Shown here: positions 44,108 to 56,209 of the stretch, in pieces
How the letters are laid out: the number at the start of each line of letters is the position of its first letter
Position numbering within the stretch: position 1 is the first letter of the stretch
Assembly: GCA_033239125.1 (NCBI GenBank)
Contig: BSWB01000001.1
Coordinates: 26,501,501-26,565,500, forward strand
DNA length: 64,000 nt
Direction: 5' to 3'
Source of the DNA: Fagopyrum homotropicum
Lineage: Eukaryota; Streptophyta; Magnoliopsida; Caryophyllales; Polygonaceae
Translations under genes and position numbers: made by a program
Notes under the pieces: model-generated
The model's database searches: none
What the model saw: the letters and a program-made list of their open reading frames with translations, nothing else
Told to the model about the DNA's origin: nothing

Positions 44108-45853
44108 TGTAACACCCAAAGTTCTGGGGAACTCGAAGCATTACGGGCTAGGACCTCACAATGGGTCCCCTCAGAGTAGCAACAACACAACGGATCTTAC
44201 AACAAGGCACAGACAAATGAAAATCAAAACTCAAAATAAAACCAAAGGTTTAAACAAGGGAAGCGTAAAAGACTCACAGCCGAGTTCAAAACAAAAGGGA
44301 AAGCAACAACATAAACATAAACCCGATCCCGTCCTATAATGTACGGGAACCCCGGCTGACCACACCGTCCGGATCACTCAGCAGCATCTTTTACCTGTGG
44401 AACATCTACAACATCGGTATAAACCGTTAGCTAACATTCTAGATATCAGAAAGAACGTAAAGGCACAAACACACATAAGGTAAAGTAAACATATAGCATG
44501 CTCACACACAACCGGTTATTATCTTTCTTATAGTTATCCATTACTAATTCAACTTCTTTTATCACACGAGAATCTCCCGAAACTCGCCTCCGCTTCCGTC
44601 TACCAATATGAATAGATTAGTATTATCCGTTACCTACGGGTATGGGTTGCAAGAGCACATTCTAGTCTCTTGTAGAACTAGATAAGTGGTCACCACCCGG
44701 TTATCATACACTTGAGTCAGTTAAGGTATAAAGGTGAAGCAATTTCCGGTTATCCGTTATAATATGATAATCAACACAAACAAGCCAAAACACTTAAACC
44801 AATATATGGAATGAAGCTAAGTAAGTCCAAGGTACTTACCTCACTCGAAGGTAATCTAAAATCTCAACAACAACTCAGAGAACGACTCAGTTTGGTTAGG
44901 AATGGAGTAAGGAAAGCATGTACACACAAGCATCACGAATCAAGAACAAAACGGTTGTTACAAGTCTATAACTTCTAGTCTCAATGATCTCTAAGAGATC
45001 TTCACAAGCTAAGGGCTCAACCTTAGTCTTACAGCATACTCAGGGGCAAGGAACATCCATAAGAATCAAGGAAAGGAACGAGGAAAACAAGGAAGAAAGC
45101 AACTCACAAGAACAGGAGTTACTGCTAAAGAAACCGTAGGGGCGACGAAGCAAGGCGCATGGGCGGCTTACCGTGGGGGCGGGTATTTGCAGCCGCGGGG
45201 ATGCGGTGCACTGGCAGAAGGCGCTGTCGGGGTTTCTTCTCGAAAAAAACTCTAAGCAAGGGATCCAAAACTCGAACATTTGATCAAACCACGTCAAGAC
45301 TCAAGCAAAAGAGCTTGAGAACAGCAACACATCAACAATGGAGATGCTTACAAGAATCAAGGTTCAAACTTGATTCTTGGAGAAGAAGAAATGGTAGAAC
45401 GAATGAAGAAAACAAAACAGAAGGATGGGCATGCAGCAACAACATGAACGTGAGGAAGGAGCAAGGAAAGATGAACTTACACGTTCAACAATATCACAGG
45501 AAGCAAGGCTGCAACACTCGAGGGTTGAAGAAAGCGTAAGCAAGAAATGGGAAAAAGAGGAAAAGACGGGAATATATAGAAAAGGGCTGGAAAGATAGAA
45601 GGAAGGGCATTTTAGGGTTAGGAAGAAGATAAGGAAGACGACCCATAAGATAGAAGATCGGATATTCTATCTATGGAAGGAAGATAAAACGAACGAAAAC
45701 AGATCGGGCACGATCTGTAGCGTATCCGCAGGGGTGGATCACCTCAGCCACAGGGGCAGCCCCTTGTCACTACGGGGGCGGTGACAGACACCAAGGCCGT
45801 TGGAGCGGCCTTCTTCACCGCGGGGGCGGTGAAGGTGAAAATTGGGATCTTAG
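44108..45853 (-). mobile_element. T4 LTR (chromovirus-type)
   Basis: On the plus strand it begins TGTAACACCC and resembles T2 throughout its first part (ACAACAAGGCAC word, AGTAAGTCC stretch). The far end is set by the adjoining polypurine tract (AGGGGGATC on the minus strand), to within about 10 bp. It carries C-type inverted-repeat words at 45766-45785 and 45814-45833. It interrupts the MULE relic. Confidence 0.75.
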
Positions 45854-46047
45854 ATCCCCCTAAAAAGAAGTTTCGTCCCGAAACTTGCAACAGCCCGAAC
45901 GATCACGTAACAACATCACAGAAAAAATGAACGCAATTCATATATTCCCACTTGGGGCACGTAACTCAAAACGTCACAAAAGCGTACAAACCTCATCAAA
46001 AGGAAAAATCAAAACACACAACTATGCTAAAGGTGCAACAAGCTCAG
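45854..46047 (-). mobile_element. T4 3' internal end
   Basis: Contains the palindrome AAGTTTCG-TCC-CGAAACTT (45868-45886), equivalent to the one before the T3 LTR, then non-coding sequence up to the CTCAG duplication (46043-46047) of B. T4 continues at 59310 with the end of integrase. Confidence 0.7.
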
Positions 46048-47783
46048 TGTTAGCATGAAATATTGTGATATTTTAGGCACGTTTTCTAAGCGTATTTGAT
46101 TCATATTGATAGTCATTGATTGAGCATTGATACATTTGTGAGCTAGTTTGCCTATAATGTCGATATAGAGATCTACACAAGCTTTATGTTGATTATAGGT
46201 GATTGAGAGCTATTTCCGAACGGAATCGAGCAAGGATGGAGTTGTTGAGCAATGTCCATGGATTGAGGACATTCTTAGGAGCAAAAGGAGTGTTAACTTG
46301 GAGAATGCACGAAGCTAGGGAAGAATCACGTTCTTGCCCTAAACCACGCTCTAAAATACGGCCGTACTACTTTCCACGTTCAGTTCCACGGCCGTGGAAC
46401 CATGGCTAGGGAAGCGTGGTTCATTCCAGCAACTTCTACGGCCGTGGAGAAGATGATTCAAACCGTGTTGATTTCCACGCTCTAAATTACGGTCGTGGAA
46501 CCTTCCACGACCGTGATCTTGGCGATCTTTTTCGCCACACTTTAAGCCACGATCTTTTAAAGGATTGGGCCGGGCCGCTATTTTATCACACACTATAAAA
46601 GGACGGACAAAGAGAGATTCCGTCACCTCTGCTTAGACGCACTTTCTCCCACACCTCGCTTTAGAGATCTTTGCGACTTTTGCAAAAGACGTACTTTGCG
46701 CTCATCCTTGGAGTTGCCCTAATCTCGCACTTTGGTGGAGATTGTGATTGAGATTTCCGGATTGACGGAAGATCGAAGATTCGGAAGAGTGTTCGCAAGA
46801 AGATTCCTCTTCTTGTTTAGGTTTGATTTAGAAGACGGATTGACATCCCGTTCTTCCTTCTTATCTAAGATTGTGTTTGTGTGTTCTATTCCGAATCTAG
46901 TGACGATATTTGTTCTTGATTGTGACTTTGAGATTGGTTTGAAGTTTATTGAAAGTTTTCGGAAGTTTTCATCTTTCAATCTGTTAAACCTTGAATTTGA
47001 TATCATTATGACTATTGTTGGCTAAAAACCCTTAACAATTCTAAGGTGAAGGGTTGATAGTTGTGGCTTAGATGATGATAGATCGATCGTAAATAGATTG
47101 GATCCTAAGAGTTAGAGAGAATCGCCGACGAACCCTAAATTACGGCCTGTTCTTGAGTCCACGGCCGTGGAAACTCAAGAACTAACCGTGATTTCCCTTA
47201 AGTTTACGAACTTGCTTTTACTTTAATCCAAAGTTAAAGATTTGCTTTAACTTGGTTTAGGCTTGCCTTTTCTAGGTGGTAGTGAAGCCTCAACAACCTC
47301 TATCTCGATTGTGAGTGTCCCAACCGTAATCGGTTTAGTTAGTCTTGATCCTTGGATTACAAGTTTGGGTATTTGACATTAATTCTCATCTTTAGAACCT
47401 TTCTATACTGAAGCCTCAACAACCTTTATAGAGAGTGTCTTGTAGGTGGGTCATATAAGGTTTTTGGAACTTCACCGTACGATTACCTTACATTAGTATA
47501 CCTTTGCATATCTTAACTCTGTCCTTATATCATTAGTATATCTTGAATCGATAGCCACAGCTGGATACTTGGATCTTTAGGATTGTTGTTTCCCAATAAT
47601 TTGCAAAGCTCTTACATTTACCTGCTTGATAATCTGAAATTGAATTTGTTCCCCCCAAATCCTTGTGTTCGATACTCTGGAATACTTGCTAATCTACGCC
47701 GATCCGTACACTGCGGGTTCGCTTGCTTTTATTCTAGTTTTATAAATTTAAAGCTTGATTGCACGCACGCTAAGTGGCGAACA
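46048..47783 (+). repeat. B 5' LTR
   Basis: Starts TGTTAGCATG, ends TGGCGAACA. Family-B words cluster at 46350-46520 upstream of the TATA box, with the perfect palindrome TTCCACGGCCGTGGAA at 46384-46399, and again at about 47150-47200. GAAGCCTCAACAACCT occurs twice near 47285 and 47407. Confidence 0.95.
46594..46601 (+). promoter_or_regulatory. TATA box of the B 5' LTR
   Basis: TATAAAAG, 546 bp from the LTR start, followed by GACGGAC. Confidence 0.6.
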
Positions 47784-47789
47784 AGTTTT

Positions 47790-47807
47790 TGGCGCCGTTG
47801 CCGGGGA
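47790..47807 (+). other. Primer-binding site (tRNA-Asp), B
   Basis: Perfect TGGCGCCGTTGCCGGGGA, six bases after the LTR. Confidence 0.95.
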
Positions 47808-47885
47808 TTTGGTCTAGGCCGAATTCGGTTTTCGGTTGTCAAGCTTGGGAGCTCCTCCCTTGTTATTTGATATCTTTTCAAGTGC

Positions 47886-50800
47886 ATGCGCAGGTCTAGG
47901 AACACCGGAGACCTCTTACCTCTTGATCAAGAGCTTGAGAGGACGTTAAGGCAAAAGCGTAAGGAAAAGAAGATGGCTGAAGAACACGAACGTGATCTTC
48001 AAGCGGAGTTAGCGGAGAAAGAAGCTCAACTCCAATTGAATGAGAATATTCGCCGGGATGAGATGGATCGTCATCAATCCCAAGTTAATGATCTGAAGGA
48101 CATGATGTTCCAGATGAGGATAGAAATAAGCAACCTTAAGAATAAGGGGAGCAAGAAATCCTCAAAGAGATCATTAAGGTCGAATAGGGGTCATTCATCC
48201 GCTGATGATAGCGACTCTTCCATGCCACCGTTAGAGGAGATTGATCCAAGGATCAATGTGAATCCATTCGCTCCACGGACGACCGAAAACCGACGCATTC
48301 CACCTAGGAATGTAAGGGTGAATCGTGTAGATAATGAGCCAAGGACTCTTGGCCAAAGGATGGATCCAACGCAGCAACCACGCCGTCTAGGTGTGAACTT
48401 TGATGCTGATGATGTGCAAGGGTTTAGCTTCAACCCTCAAGTTATTACTCTTGTTCGCCAAAATCAATTTGGCGGGACAAGAGCTGAATCTCCACACCAA
48501 CACTTGCAAAACTTTGAGTGTATGAAGGAGACAATGAGGCTAAAGAACGCTACTACCAACATCTATAAGCTCAAGCCTTTCTTCTTCTCCTTGAAGGGGA
48601 AAGCATTGTCTTGGTACCAAGCTCTTCCTAGTGGGAAACTAAACACGTGGGAAGACCTTTCCACGGAGTTCCTCACTAAGTTCTTTCCGCCATCCAAAAC
48701 GGCGGAACTTAGAGGTAAGATTAATGCATTTTCCATGAGACCTAATGAGAGTTTGTTTCAATCATGGGAAAGGTTTCAGGACTTGTTATTGGATTGCCCT
48801 CATCATGGCATACCCAAGCTTGCATTGCTGGAGATTTACTATAAGGGGCTGGATGTGGAGACACAATTCAAGCTCCAATCCCTCTCATGTGGTACAATCA
48901 TGGACATGAGAGAAGATGACGCTTGGGACTTCATTGAGAAGCAAGCAAGAGTCATAGAGAAGTATTCCCACCGGAAAGTGGAGGGAAATCGTGTGGAGGA
49001 AGGAGCAAAGCTCACACATGAAGCTCAAAATCAGATTTTCTCCCTCAACAATGAGATCAAAGAGTTGAAGGAGGCTATCAAGACCAACTTTCCAAAGCAA
49101 CAAGGCAAGGATGTTGGCTATTTGGGCAACAACAACAATGGCGGTGAGAACACAAACCGCAACAACAACAACAACCGGAATAATAACCGGAACAATTGGA
49201 AAGGCAACAACAACAACCGGAACAACAATTGGAACAATAATAGGGGTTCAAACAACAACAATTGGCGCTCCAATCAACAAAATCCCAGTAACTCTTATCC
49301 TTCCAATTCGAATTCACTAACTCCACCTTCCTCTTCCTCTACTCCTTTGAAAAGCCAGGGGGAAACATCTAATGGAGGAAACACTTCGGGGAAGGAGAAG
49401 CCCGATCCCATGTTGGAAATGATCTTGGGAAAGATTCAAGGTTTGGAGAACCGCATCATTAAGGTTGATGATCAAATTTCTAAGGTTGATAAAGCCCAAA
49501 AGGTTTTAGAAAACCAAATGTTCAGCCATGCGGAGGAAGTTCCTAGGAATCAAGGGAAACTTCCAGGAAAGACGGAGGACAACCCTAAGGGAAGGGTGAT
49601 GGCAATCACAACTAGGAGCGGAGTGACTACCACCGATCCGCAACCTAAGTTTGTTGAAATCCTCGTAGAGAAAGACAAAGAGAAGGAGAAGGAGAAGGAA
49701 GATGTCTACGTTCCTCCTCCGGCTTACAAACCTCCCCTACCATTCCCTCAATCTAGAGCGAGAGCGCGCCTAGATAAACAGTTTGGTAAGTTTATAGAAC
49801 TCATGAGCAAGCTGCATATTAATATACCCTTTATTGATGCTATTGTAGGTATGCCGGCTTATGGCAAGTTCTTGAAGGAGCTCCTCTCCAACAAGAGGAA
49901 GCTAGAAGATTTCGGTGAGGTTAAGATGAGTTCGGATTCTTCGGATCTCATCAAGACCATGAAAGCGAAAATGCCCCCCAAGCTAAAGGATCCGGGGTCA
50001 TTTTGCATTCCCATAGGAGTGGGAGATGTCACATACGATGCGCTATGTGACTTGGGAGCAAGTGTGAGCATCATACCACTTGCATTGTGTAGGAAGATCG
50101 GTTTAGGCGACCCTAAACCGGTGAAGATGACGTTGTACATGGCGGATCGATCCATTACTCGCCCCGTCGGTATTGTAGAAGACGTCCCAGTCAAGCTAGG
50201 TAAATTCTTTGTTCCCATTGACTTTGTCGTGCTTGACATTCCTGCAGATAGTCCGGTCCCGATCATACTCGGAAGACCGTTTCTTGCAACTTCCGGCTGC
50301 ATAGTCGATTGCAAGAATGCTAGACTCGCCTTTGACATAGGAGAAGAGAAGGTAGAGTTCGTTCTTTCCACTCTAGTGAAGGAGCCAATCTTTGATGAGG
50401 ATATATTCAATATCCAAGATGAAGAAGGGTTGTCTAGAGAGGAGGTAAGTGTTATTCTCTTCAAAGATCCTTTACAAAAGGTCATTACTATGAGTCTAAC
50501 GAATGTAGGGGAAGAAGAGGAGTGCAATGAGGCAATTGAAGCCTTAGAAGCACAAGAAGAGATGGGTGAAGTGGAATTCGAGAAGCTCCACGACGAGGTA
50601 GAAAACGTGAGAATCCACGGTCATACACTATATTCCACGGCCGTGGATCTCACAACCCAAAGTGTGGCTCACTCCAGGGGGTTACACGGTCGTGGAGGAG
50701 ACAGAGCAACCGTAACCACTTTCCACGCCCTAAACCACGGCCGTGGAGGGTGCATGGACACCGTAATTTTGGCCGTGGAAGGGGATGTTCGAGACACTCC

Positions 50801-53800
50801 TTCAACTTCCTTCGATTCTTCTCCTACACTTTCAACACCCTTAGAAACTTCTAAGGAGATATCGGATGCTCCTCAAGGATCATTGGAAGCTCCGAAAGCA
50901 ATGGAACTAAAACCACTTCCTACTCATCTAAGGTACGCTTTCCTAGGACCTAATTCTACCTTTCCGGTTATTGTTAGTTCCGATCTAAGCATAGATGAAC
51001 ATAATCAGCTCATGATTGTCCTTAGGAAACATAGGAAAGCTTTAGGCTACACTATTGAGGACTTAGTAGGAATTAAACCCTCCCTATGCATGCATAAGAT
51101 ATTAATGGAGGAAGACTTTAGGACTTCAAGACAACCTCAAAGGCGGTTGAATCCGACCATGAAGGAGGTTGTCAAGAAGGAAATTCTTAAACTTCTTGAT
51201 GCAGGTATCATCTATCCTATCTCCGATAGTAAGTGGGTGAGTCCGGTTCAAGTAGTTCCGAAGAAGGGAGGAATGACGGTCATCACCAACAAAAACAACG
51301 AACTCATTCCTACCCGAACCGTAACGGGATGGCGGATGTGCATTGACTACCGCAAGCTTAACAATGCAACGAGGAAGGATCACTTCTCATTTCCATTCAT
51401 TGATCAAATGCTTGAAAGGTTAGCACAACATTCACATTTTTGCTACCTTGACGGTTATAGTGGTTTCTTTCAGATTCCGATACACCCGGATGATCAAGAG
51501 AAGACCACATTCACGTGCCCATGGGGTACGTTTGCCTATAGGAGAATGCCGTTCGGGCTTTGCAACGCCCCAGCCACCTTCCAACGGTGCATGATGGCCA
51601 TCTTCTCCGAATACATAGAGGAAATCATGGAGGTCTTCATGGACGATTTCTCCGTATACGGTTCCTCTTTTAACGATTGTCTTTCTAACCTTTCTCTTGT
51701 TTTACAAAGGTGTGAAGACACTAACCTAGTTCTTAATTGGGAGAAGTGTCAATTTATGGTTAAGGAAGGAATTGTATTAGGTCACTTAATCTCTAGTAGA
51801 GGGATAGAGGTGGATAAGGCGAAAATAGAGACTATAGAGAAACTTCCTCCCCCAACTTTGGTGAAAGGGATAAGAAGTTTCCTAGGACATGATGGATTCT
51901 ATAGACGCTTCATTAAAGACTTTTCTAAAATATCAAAACCGCTCACTAATCTATTGATGAAGGATGCAGTTTTTGAGTTTTCGCATGAATGTTTGGATGC
52001 GTTTAACACCATTCGGCAAGCTCTAATTTCAGCACCTATTATCCAACCTCCGGATTGGACTCTTCCCTTTGAGGTTATGTGCGATGCTAGTGACGTAGCT
52101 ATAGGAGCTGTTCTTGGACAACGAAAGGAAGGGCGAACCCATGCCATATACTATGCTAGCAAGACGCTAGATGAAGCGCAGCTCAATTACGCCACTACCG
52201 AAAAAGAGTTTTTAGCCATTGTCTATGCTATTGACAAGTTTCGCTCTTATCTTGTAGGTGCAAAGGTGATTGTCTACACGGATCATGCTGCGATCCGGTA
52301 CTTCCTTGCGAAGAAAGGTGCGAAGCCAAGGCTAATTAGATGGATTCTTCTCCTACAAGAATTCGATCTAGAGATCCGCGACAAGAAAGGTTCAGAAAAT
52401 TCTGTTGTGGATCATTTGAGTCGCCTAACACATCTAGAGGACGACCATTTACCTATCGACGACTCCTTCCCGGACGAACACCTACATATTATAGAGGAGT
52501 GAATCGATGTGATCTCCAAAGGTAACGAACCATGGTTTGCTGATTTTGTTAACTATTTAGTTTGTTAGGAGATACCACCCGGATTATCCTACGCACAAAG
52601 GAAGAAGTTCTTTAAGGATGTCCGGGAATACTTTTGGAACGAGCCTCTCCTCTTTAAGAGAGGTCCGGATGGCATCATTCGGCGATGTGTGCCGGAAGAT
52701 GAGATGCAAAGTGTCATCCGCCATTGTCATTCACTACCTTGTGGAGGACACGCTAGTTCGAACAAGACTAGCGCAAAGGTATTACAATCTGGATTCTTTT
52801 GGCCTACTTTATTTAGAGATGTGCAATCATTTGTTTCTTGTTGCGATGCTTGTCAAAGAACAGGCAATATCTCTAGGAGGAATGAGATGCCCCTCAACAA
52901 CATCCAAGAGGTGGAGATTTTCGATGTTTGGGGAGTAGATTTTATGGGACCGTTCCCATCCTCTTGTGGAAACCAATACATATTATTGGCGGTAGATTAC
53001 GTTTCTAGATAGGTGGAAGCAATTGCCTCTCCCACCAATGATGCCATGGTGGTGGTTAAGTTCTTCAACAAGACCATTTTTCCTCGATTTGGGACGCCAA
53101 GGACTATCATTAGTGATGGAGGTTCTCACTTCATTGCCCGGCGCTTTGAAGCTCTTCTAGCTAAGTATGGGGTTACTCACAAGATCGCTACCCCTTATCA
53201 TCCACAAACTAGTGGACAAGTTGAGATCTCAAATAGGGAGATCAAAGGAATTCTAGAGAAGACGGTTTCAAGGACTAGGAAGGATTGGTCTTTGAAACTT
53301 GACGATGCATTGTGGGCATACCGGACTGCGTACAAGACTCCCATAGGAACCACACCATACAACCTTGTGTATGGGAAGTCTTGTCACTTGCCGGTAGAGC
53401 TGGAGCACAAGGCGTTTTGGGCTATCAAGTGGTTGAATTTCAGCATGAAGGAAGCGGGAGAGAAGCGTCTCCTAGACCTTAATGAGCTGGACGAACTCCG
53501 CTTGAATGCCTACGAAAACGCCAAGATTTATAAGGACAGAGCAAAGTGTTGGCATGATAAGCATATCATTCCAAAGGACTTCAAAGAAGGAGATCAAGTT
53601 CTCTTCTTCAATTCAAGGCTTCGTCTCTTTCCAGGTAAGCTCAAATCTCGTTGGACCGGACCTTTTCTAATTAAGCGTATTTTCCCCCATGGTGCAGTTG
53701 AAGTATGGGGTGAAGCGGGCGGAAGCTTTAAGGTGAACGGCCAACGACTCAAGAAGTATACGCCGGAACTCCAAGTTGAAGAGTTCGCGTCTACCGCACT

Positions 53801-53807
53801 CGAATAA
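47886..53807 (+). pseudogene. B Gag-Pol polyprotein with three in-frame stops
   Basis: A single frame of 1,974 codons. Gag: coiled, charged N-terminus (residues 20-100), core with LKPFFFSLKGKALSWYQALP at about 227, KFFPPSKTAELRGKINAF, and an Asn-rich tract (about 414-465) with no zinc knuckle. Protease: LCDLGASVSIIP at about 720. A linker encoded by family-B words follows. RT: WRMCIDYRKLN at about 1148 and the catalytic FMDD at about 1250. RNase H: VMCDASDVAIGAVLG at about 1394 and YTDHAAIRYFL. Integrase: HCHSLPCGGH..CDAC, DDE in VDFMGPF, IISDGGSHF and VEISNRE, and a GPF-type end. The stops are TGA 52500-52502, TAG 52566-52568 and TAG 53010-53012. All look like single transitions; the third replaces the Trp of SRWVEA. 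The start MRRSRNTGD aligns with A and D. Confidence 0.93.
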
Positions 53808-54637
53808 GTGCGAGATTGGTCTAGCTACGGACCTTAAACAAAGCGCTTCTTGGGAGGCAACCCAAGGTATTGCATTTTTATTTTTGTTTTCGATTCATAG
53901 TTTAGCTTAGTTTAGACGTTTTTGCTTTGTTTTGCCTTCGATTCCTTCCGGTATGTTCGTGTTTTTGGATGTTGGAACGATGGAAAAGGAAAAGGGAAAG
54001 GTAATGTTGAAGAAAAGTGACGAAACTGGGACTTTGGAGCATTACAGAGAGTTCCACGGCCTAAACCATGGTCGTGACAGCTACAGTGACCGTAATTTCC
54101 AAAAGCCTTTGAAAAATCACCAAAACCACGGTTCCGTACATTTCCACAGCCGTGGAACCCCCCGACAGACCGTGATTTTCAAAATTTTGTCTGTCACTAT
54201 ATAAACCACGTTCTTCGTCAAAACACTCCACAAATACCCAATTCCACGACCCAAAACGCCGAATCCACGCCCTTCCTCCCAAATCTTCGTTCCTTAATCG
54301 TTTTCAACGATTCTTCTTCCCAAATTGAAGCAAATTCAACCACCAACAAGATCCAAGCAACGAATCGAGCGGCAAATCACCAAGGAACGCACAATTCGGA
54401 TTTTAAAATCCGAAACCTAGGTTTTTTTTTACTCTTCTTGATCTTTGTCAATTTGGTTCGTTTTGCTAGAAATTTTAGGAAGAACTGATTGAAATTGGAA
54501 GAAATTAGACTAGGGCTGCCTGATTGCTGAGTTTGAGTGTTGTTTGCTGAGATTTGCGAAAAAACCAGACGAACCACGGACGCTGCCAGTTCCACGGCCG
54601 TGGAATCATCAAGAACAGGCCGTAATTTTGAATAGTG
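53808..54637 (+). other. B pol-ORF1 spacer
   Basis: Contains the post-pol hairpin, a T-rich run (53870-53940), and family-B words at 54050-54190 and 54570-54620, including a perfect TTCCACGGCCGTGGAA at 54590-54605 just before the ORF1 ATG. The layout matches A1 and A2. Confidence 0.6.
53849..53866 (+). other. Post-pol hairpin, B copy
   Basis: CTTGGGAGGCAACCCAAG, 42 bp after the integrase stop, identical to A1 and A2. About 40 bp upstream of it is also conserved with A. Confidence 0.75.
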
Positions 54638-56209
54638 ATGGACTTTGTTAGGAGAGTTTCTAGGAGAATCAAGGAGAAGAAGAATGACCAAAACAAGAAG
54701 AGGAAGGGTAACCCCTCTTCTTTTTCATCCTCTAGAGCACCACCACCTTCTTCCCCTTCACCTCCATCATCACCTTCATCACCCACACCTCCTAGCCCTA
54801 GAGTACCAACCATTCATGCGGATCACCTTGATGCACTCGAGAGGATCCATGAGAGGCATGTGATTGGACCTAGGTACCTATTGTTAGAGGATCTAGCTCC
54901 TCTTAACATCATAGATGACCTTACTTGGCTCTTGGATAGAGCCGGACTAGTTGTCTTCTCGGCTATCCGAGAAGACGCCTATGAGGAGATTACGAGGGAG
55001 GTTGTGACGTCTTTCGAGCACAGCCATGTGGATAGGACCATTTCTTTACGTCTTATGGAAAGAAACTATGATTTTACCATCCGTGAGTTCGGGACCTTCT
55101 TTGGGTTCCATGAGACCTTCAATGGTCGCTTTCCTAGTGGCGTTTACGCCAAAGACTTTTGGGAGGAGGTTGCTATGATATACGCCAGCGAGGACCGCTG
55201 GCAACCAGCTGACACCAAGGCTAAGTTGATGTAGCACTTAGCCTTGAAGATTGCTCACCGTGTTCTTTCGGAGTGTCTCTTCCCTAGGACGGAGAAGCCC
55301 CAAAAGATCAAGACGGATGAGCTCTTTCTGCTATACTCTATACTGTATGGGCGCCGAGCTGACTGTGCCACTCTCTTAGCTGCTACTATGAGCAAGCTTA
55401 AGAACAAGAGGAAGGGCAACATTGGATATGGTGGGATAGTTACCCATCTTGCTAGGGCGTTGGGAGTCGATTTTTCTGCATGTACCCGTATACCAGCCGT
55501 ACCCTTAGGACTTCATGCCTTCATGACTAGAGGTCTCATCTTCCCCACACATAGAGGTCCGCCTTATGCGGCCATGCCTTGGGAGATTAGGACGGGTAGG
55601 GGTATTGAGTGGCTACCGGAGTACTCCATTATGGCTGGACGCCATAATTGGAAGGAGACGTTCGCTGCTATACATGCGAACAGGATTGCAGCTCCCCCAT
55701 ATGTCCCACCACTGCCCGTAGTTGAGGAGGAGGAGATGAGGGATCAGTTTGAGGGTGGAGGAGGAGCCGAGCAGGAGTTTGGCACGTTTCCGGATCAGCC
55801 GGATGCGGCCCCCGATGTGCCTAGACGTTCTCCACGTCCCGCCAGAGCTTCAAGCTCGTCTTCTCGCCGCGCCAGCGTGAGTGAGAGACCCACTTGGGCA
55901 GAGACACCTCCTGCATGGTATGGAGCTTCACCTCCATGGGCTACACAGACACCATCTGCACCAGCACCAGCACCAGCACCGTCCGACGCTCCAGAGTGGT
56001 ACAGTCATGCTCCGGGATGGTATGAACAGATGCCGGATTGGGCTACTGGTCTTTCGGAGAGAGTAGGAGCATTTGAGATTCGAGCCGATGCTAGAGATGG
56101 ACGCTTGGACGACCTCGATCACATGATAAGAGATGTCTACCGCCAGCAGTTTGGGCGGTTTTATGATCCTAGCTTCTCTCCATTCCCGCCTCCACCAGCG
56201 CCGCAGTGA
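54638..56209 (+). pseudogene. Athila downstream ORF (ORF1), B copy
   Basis: A 524-codon frame with one internal TAG (55232-55234, in KLM*HLALKIAHR). It starts MDFVRRVSRRIKEKKNDQNK (basic), then a Ser/Pro-rich stretch. The domain shared with A is visible as LERNYDF-like sequence, FGTFFGFHETFNGRFPSGVY, FWEEVAMIYASEDRWQPAD, HRVLSECLFPRTEKPQKI and RGPPYAAMPWEIRTGRGIEW. The tail has Trp-rich repeats (PPAWYGASPPW, PEWYSHAPGWYEQMPDW) and ends with a coil (LDHMIRDVYRQQFGRF). The basic N-terminus would suit nucleic-acid binding. I see no envelope-type transmembrane segment. The TAG is a likely CAG transition. Confidence 0.7.

Noticed and set aside
47705..47730. Pol III B box in the LTR (GGTTCGCATCC in A)
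   Set aside because: One mismatch to the consensus in A and more in B and D, with no A box at a suitable distance.
54505..54813. Minus-strand 102-codon Glu/Gly-rich frame
   Set aside because: Antisense shadow of the Ser/Pro-rich start of B ORF1.
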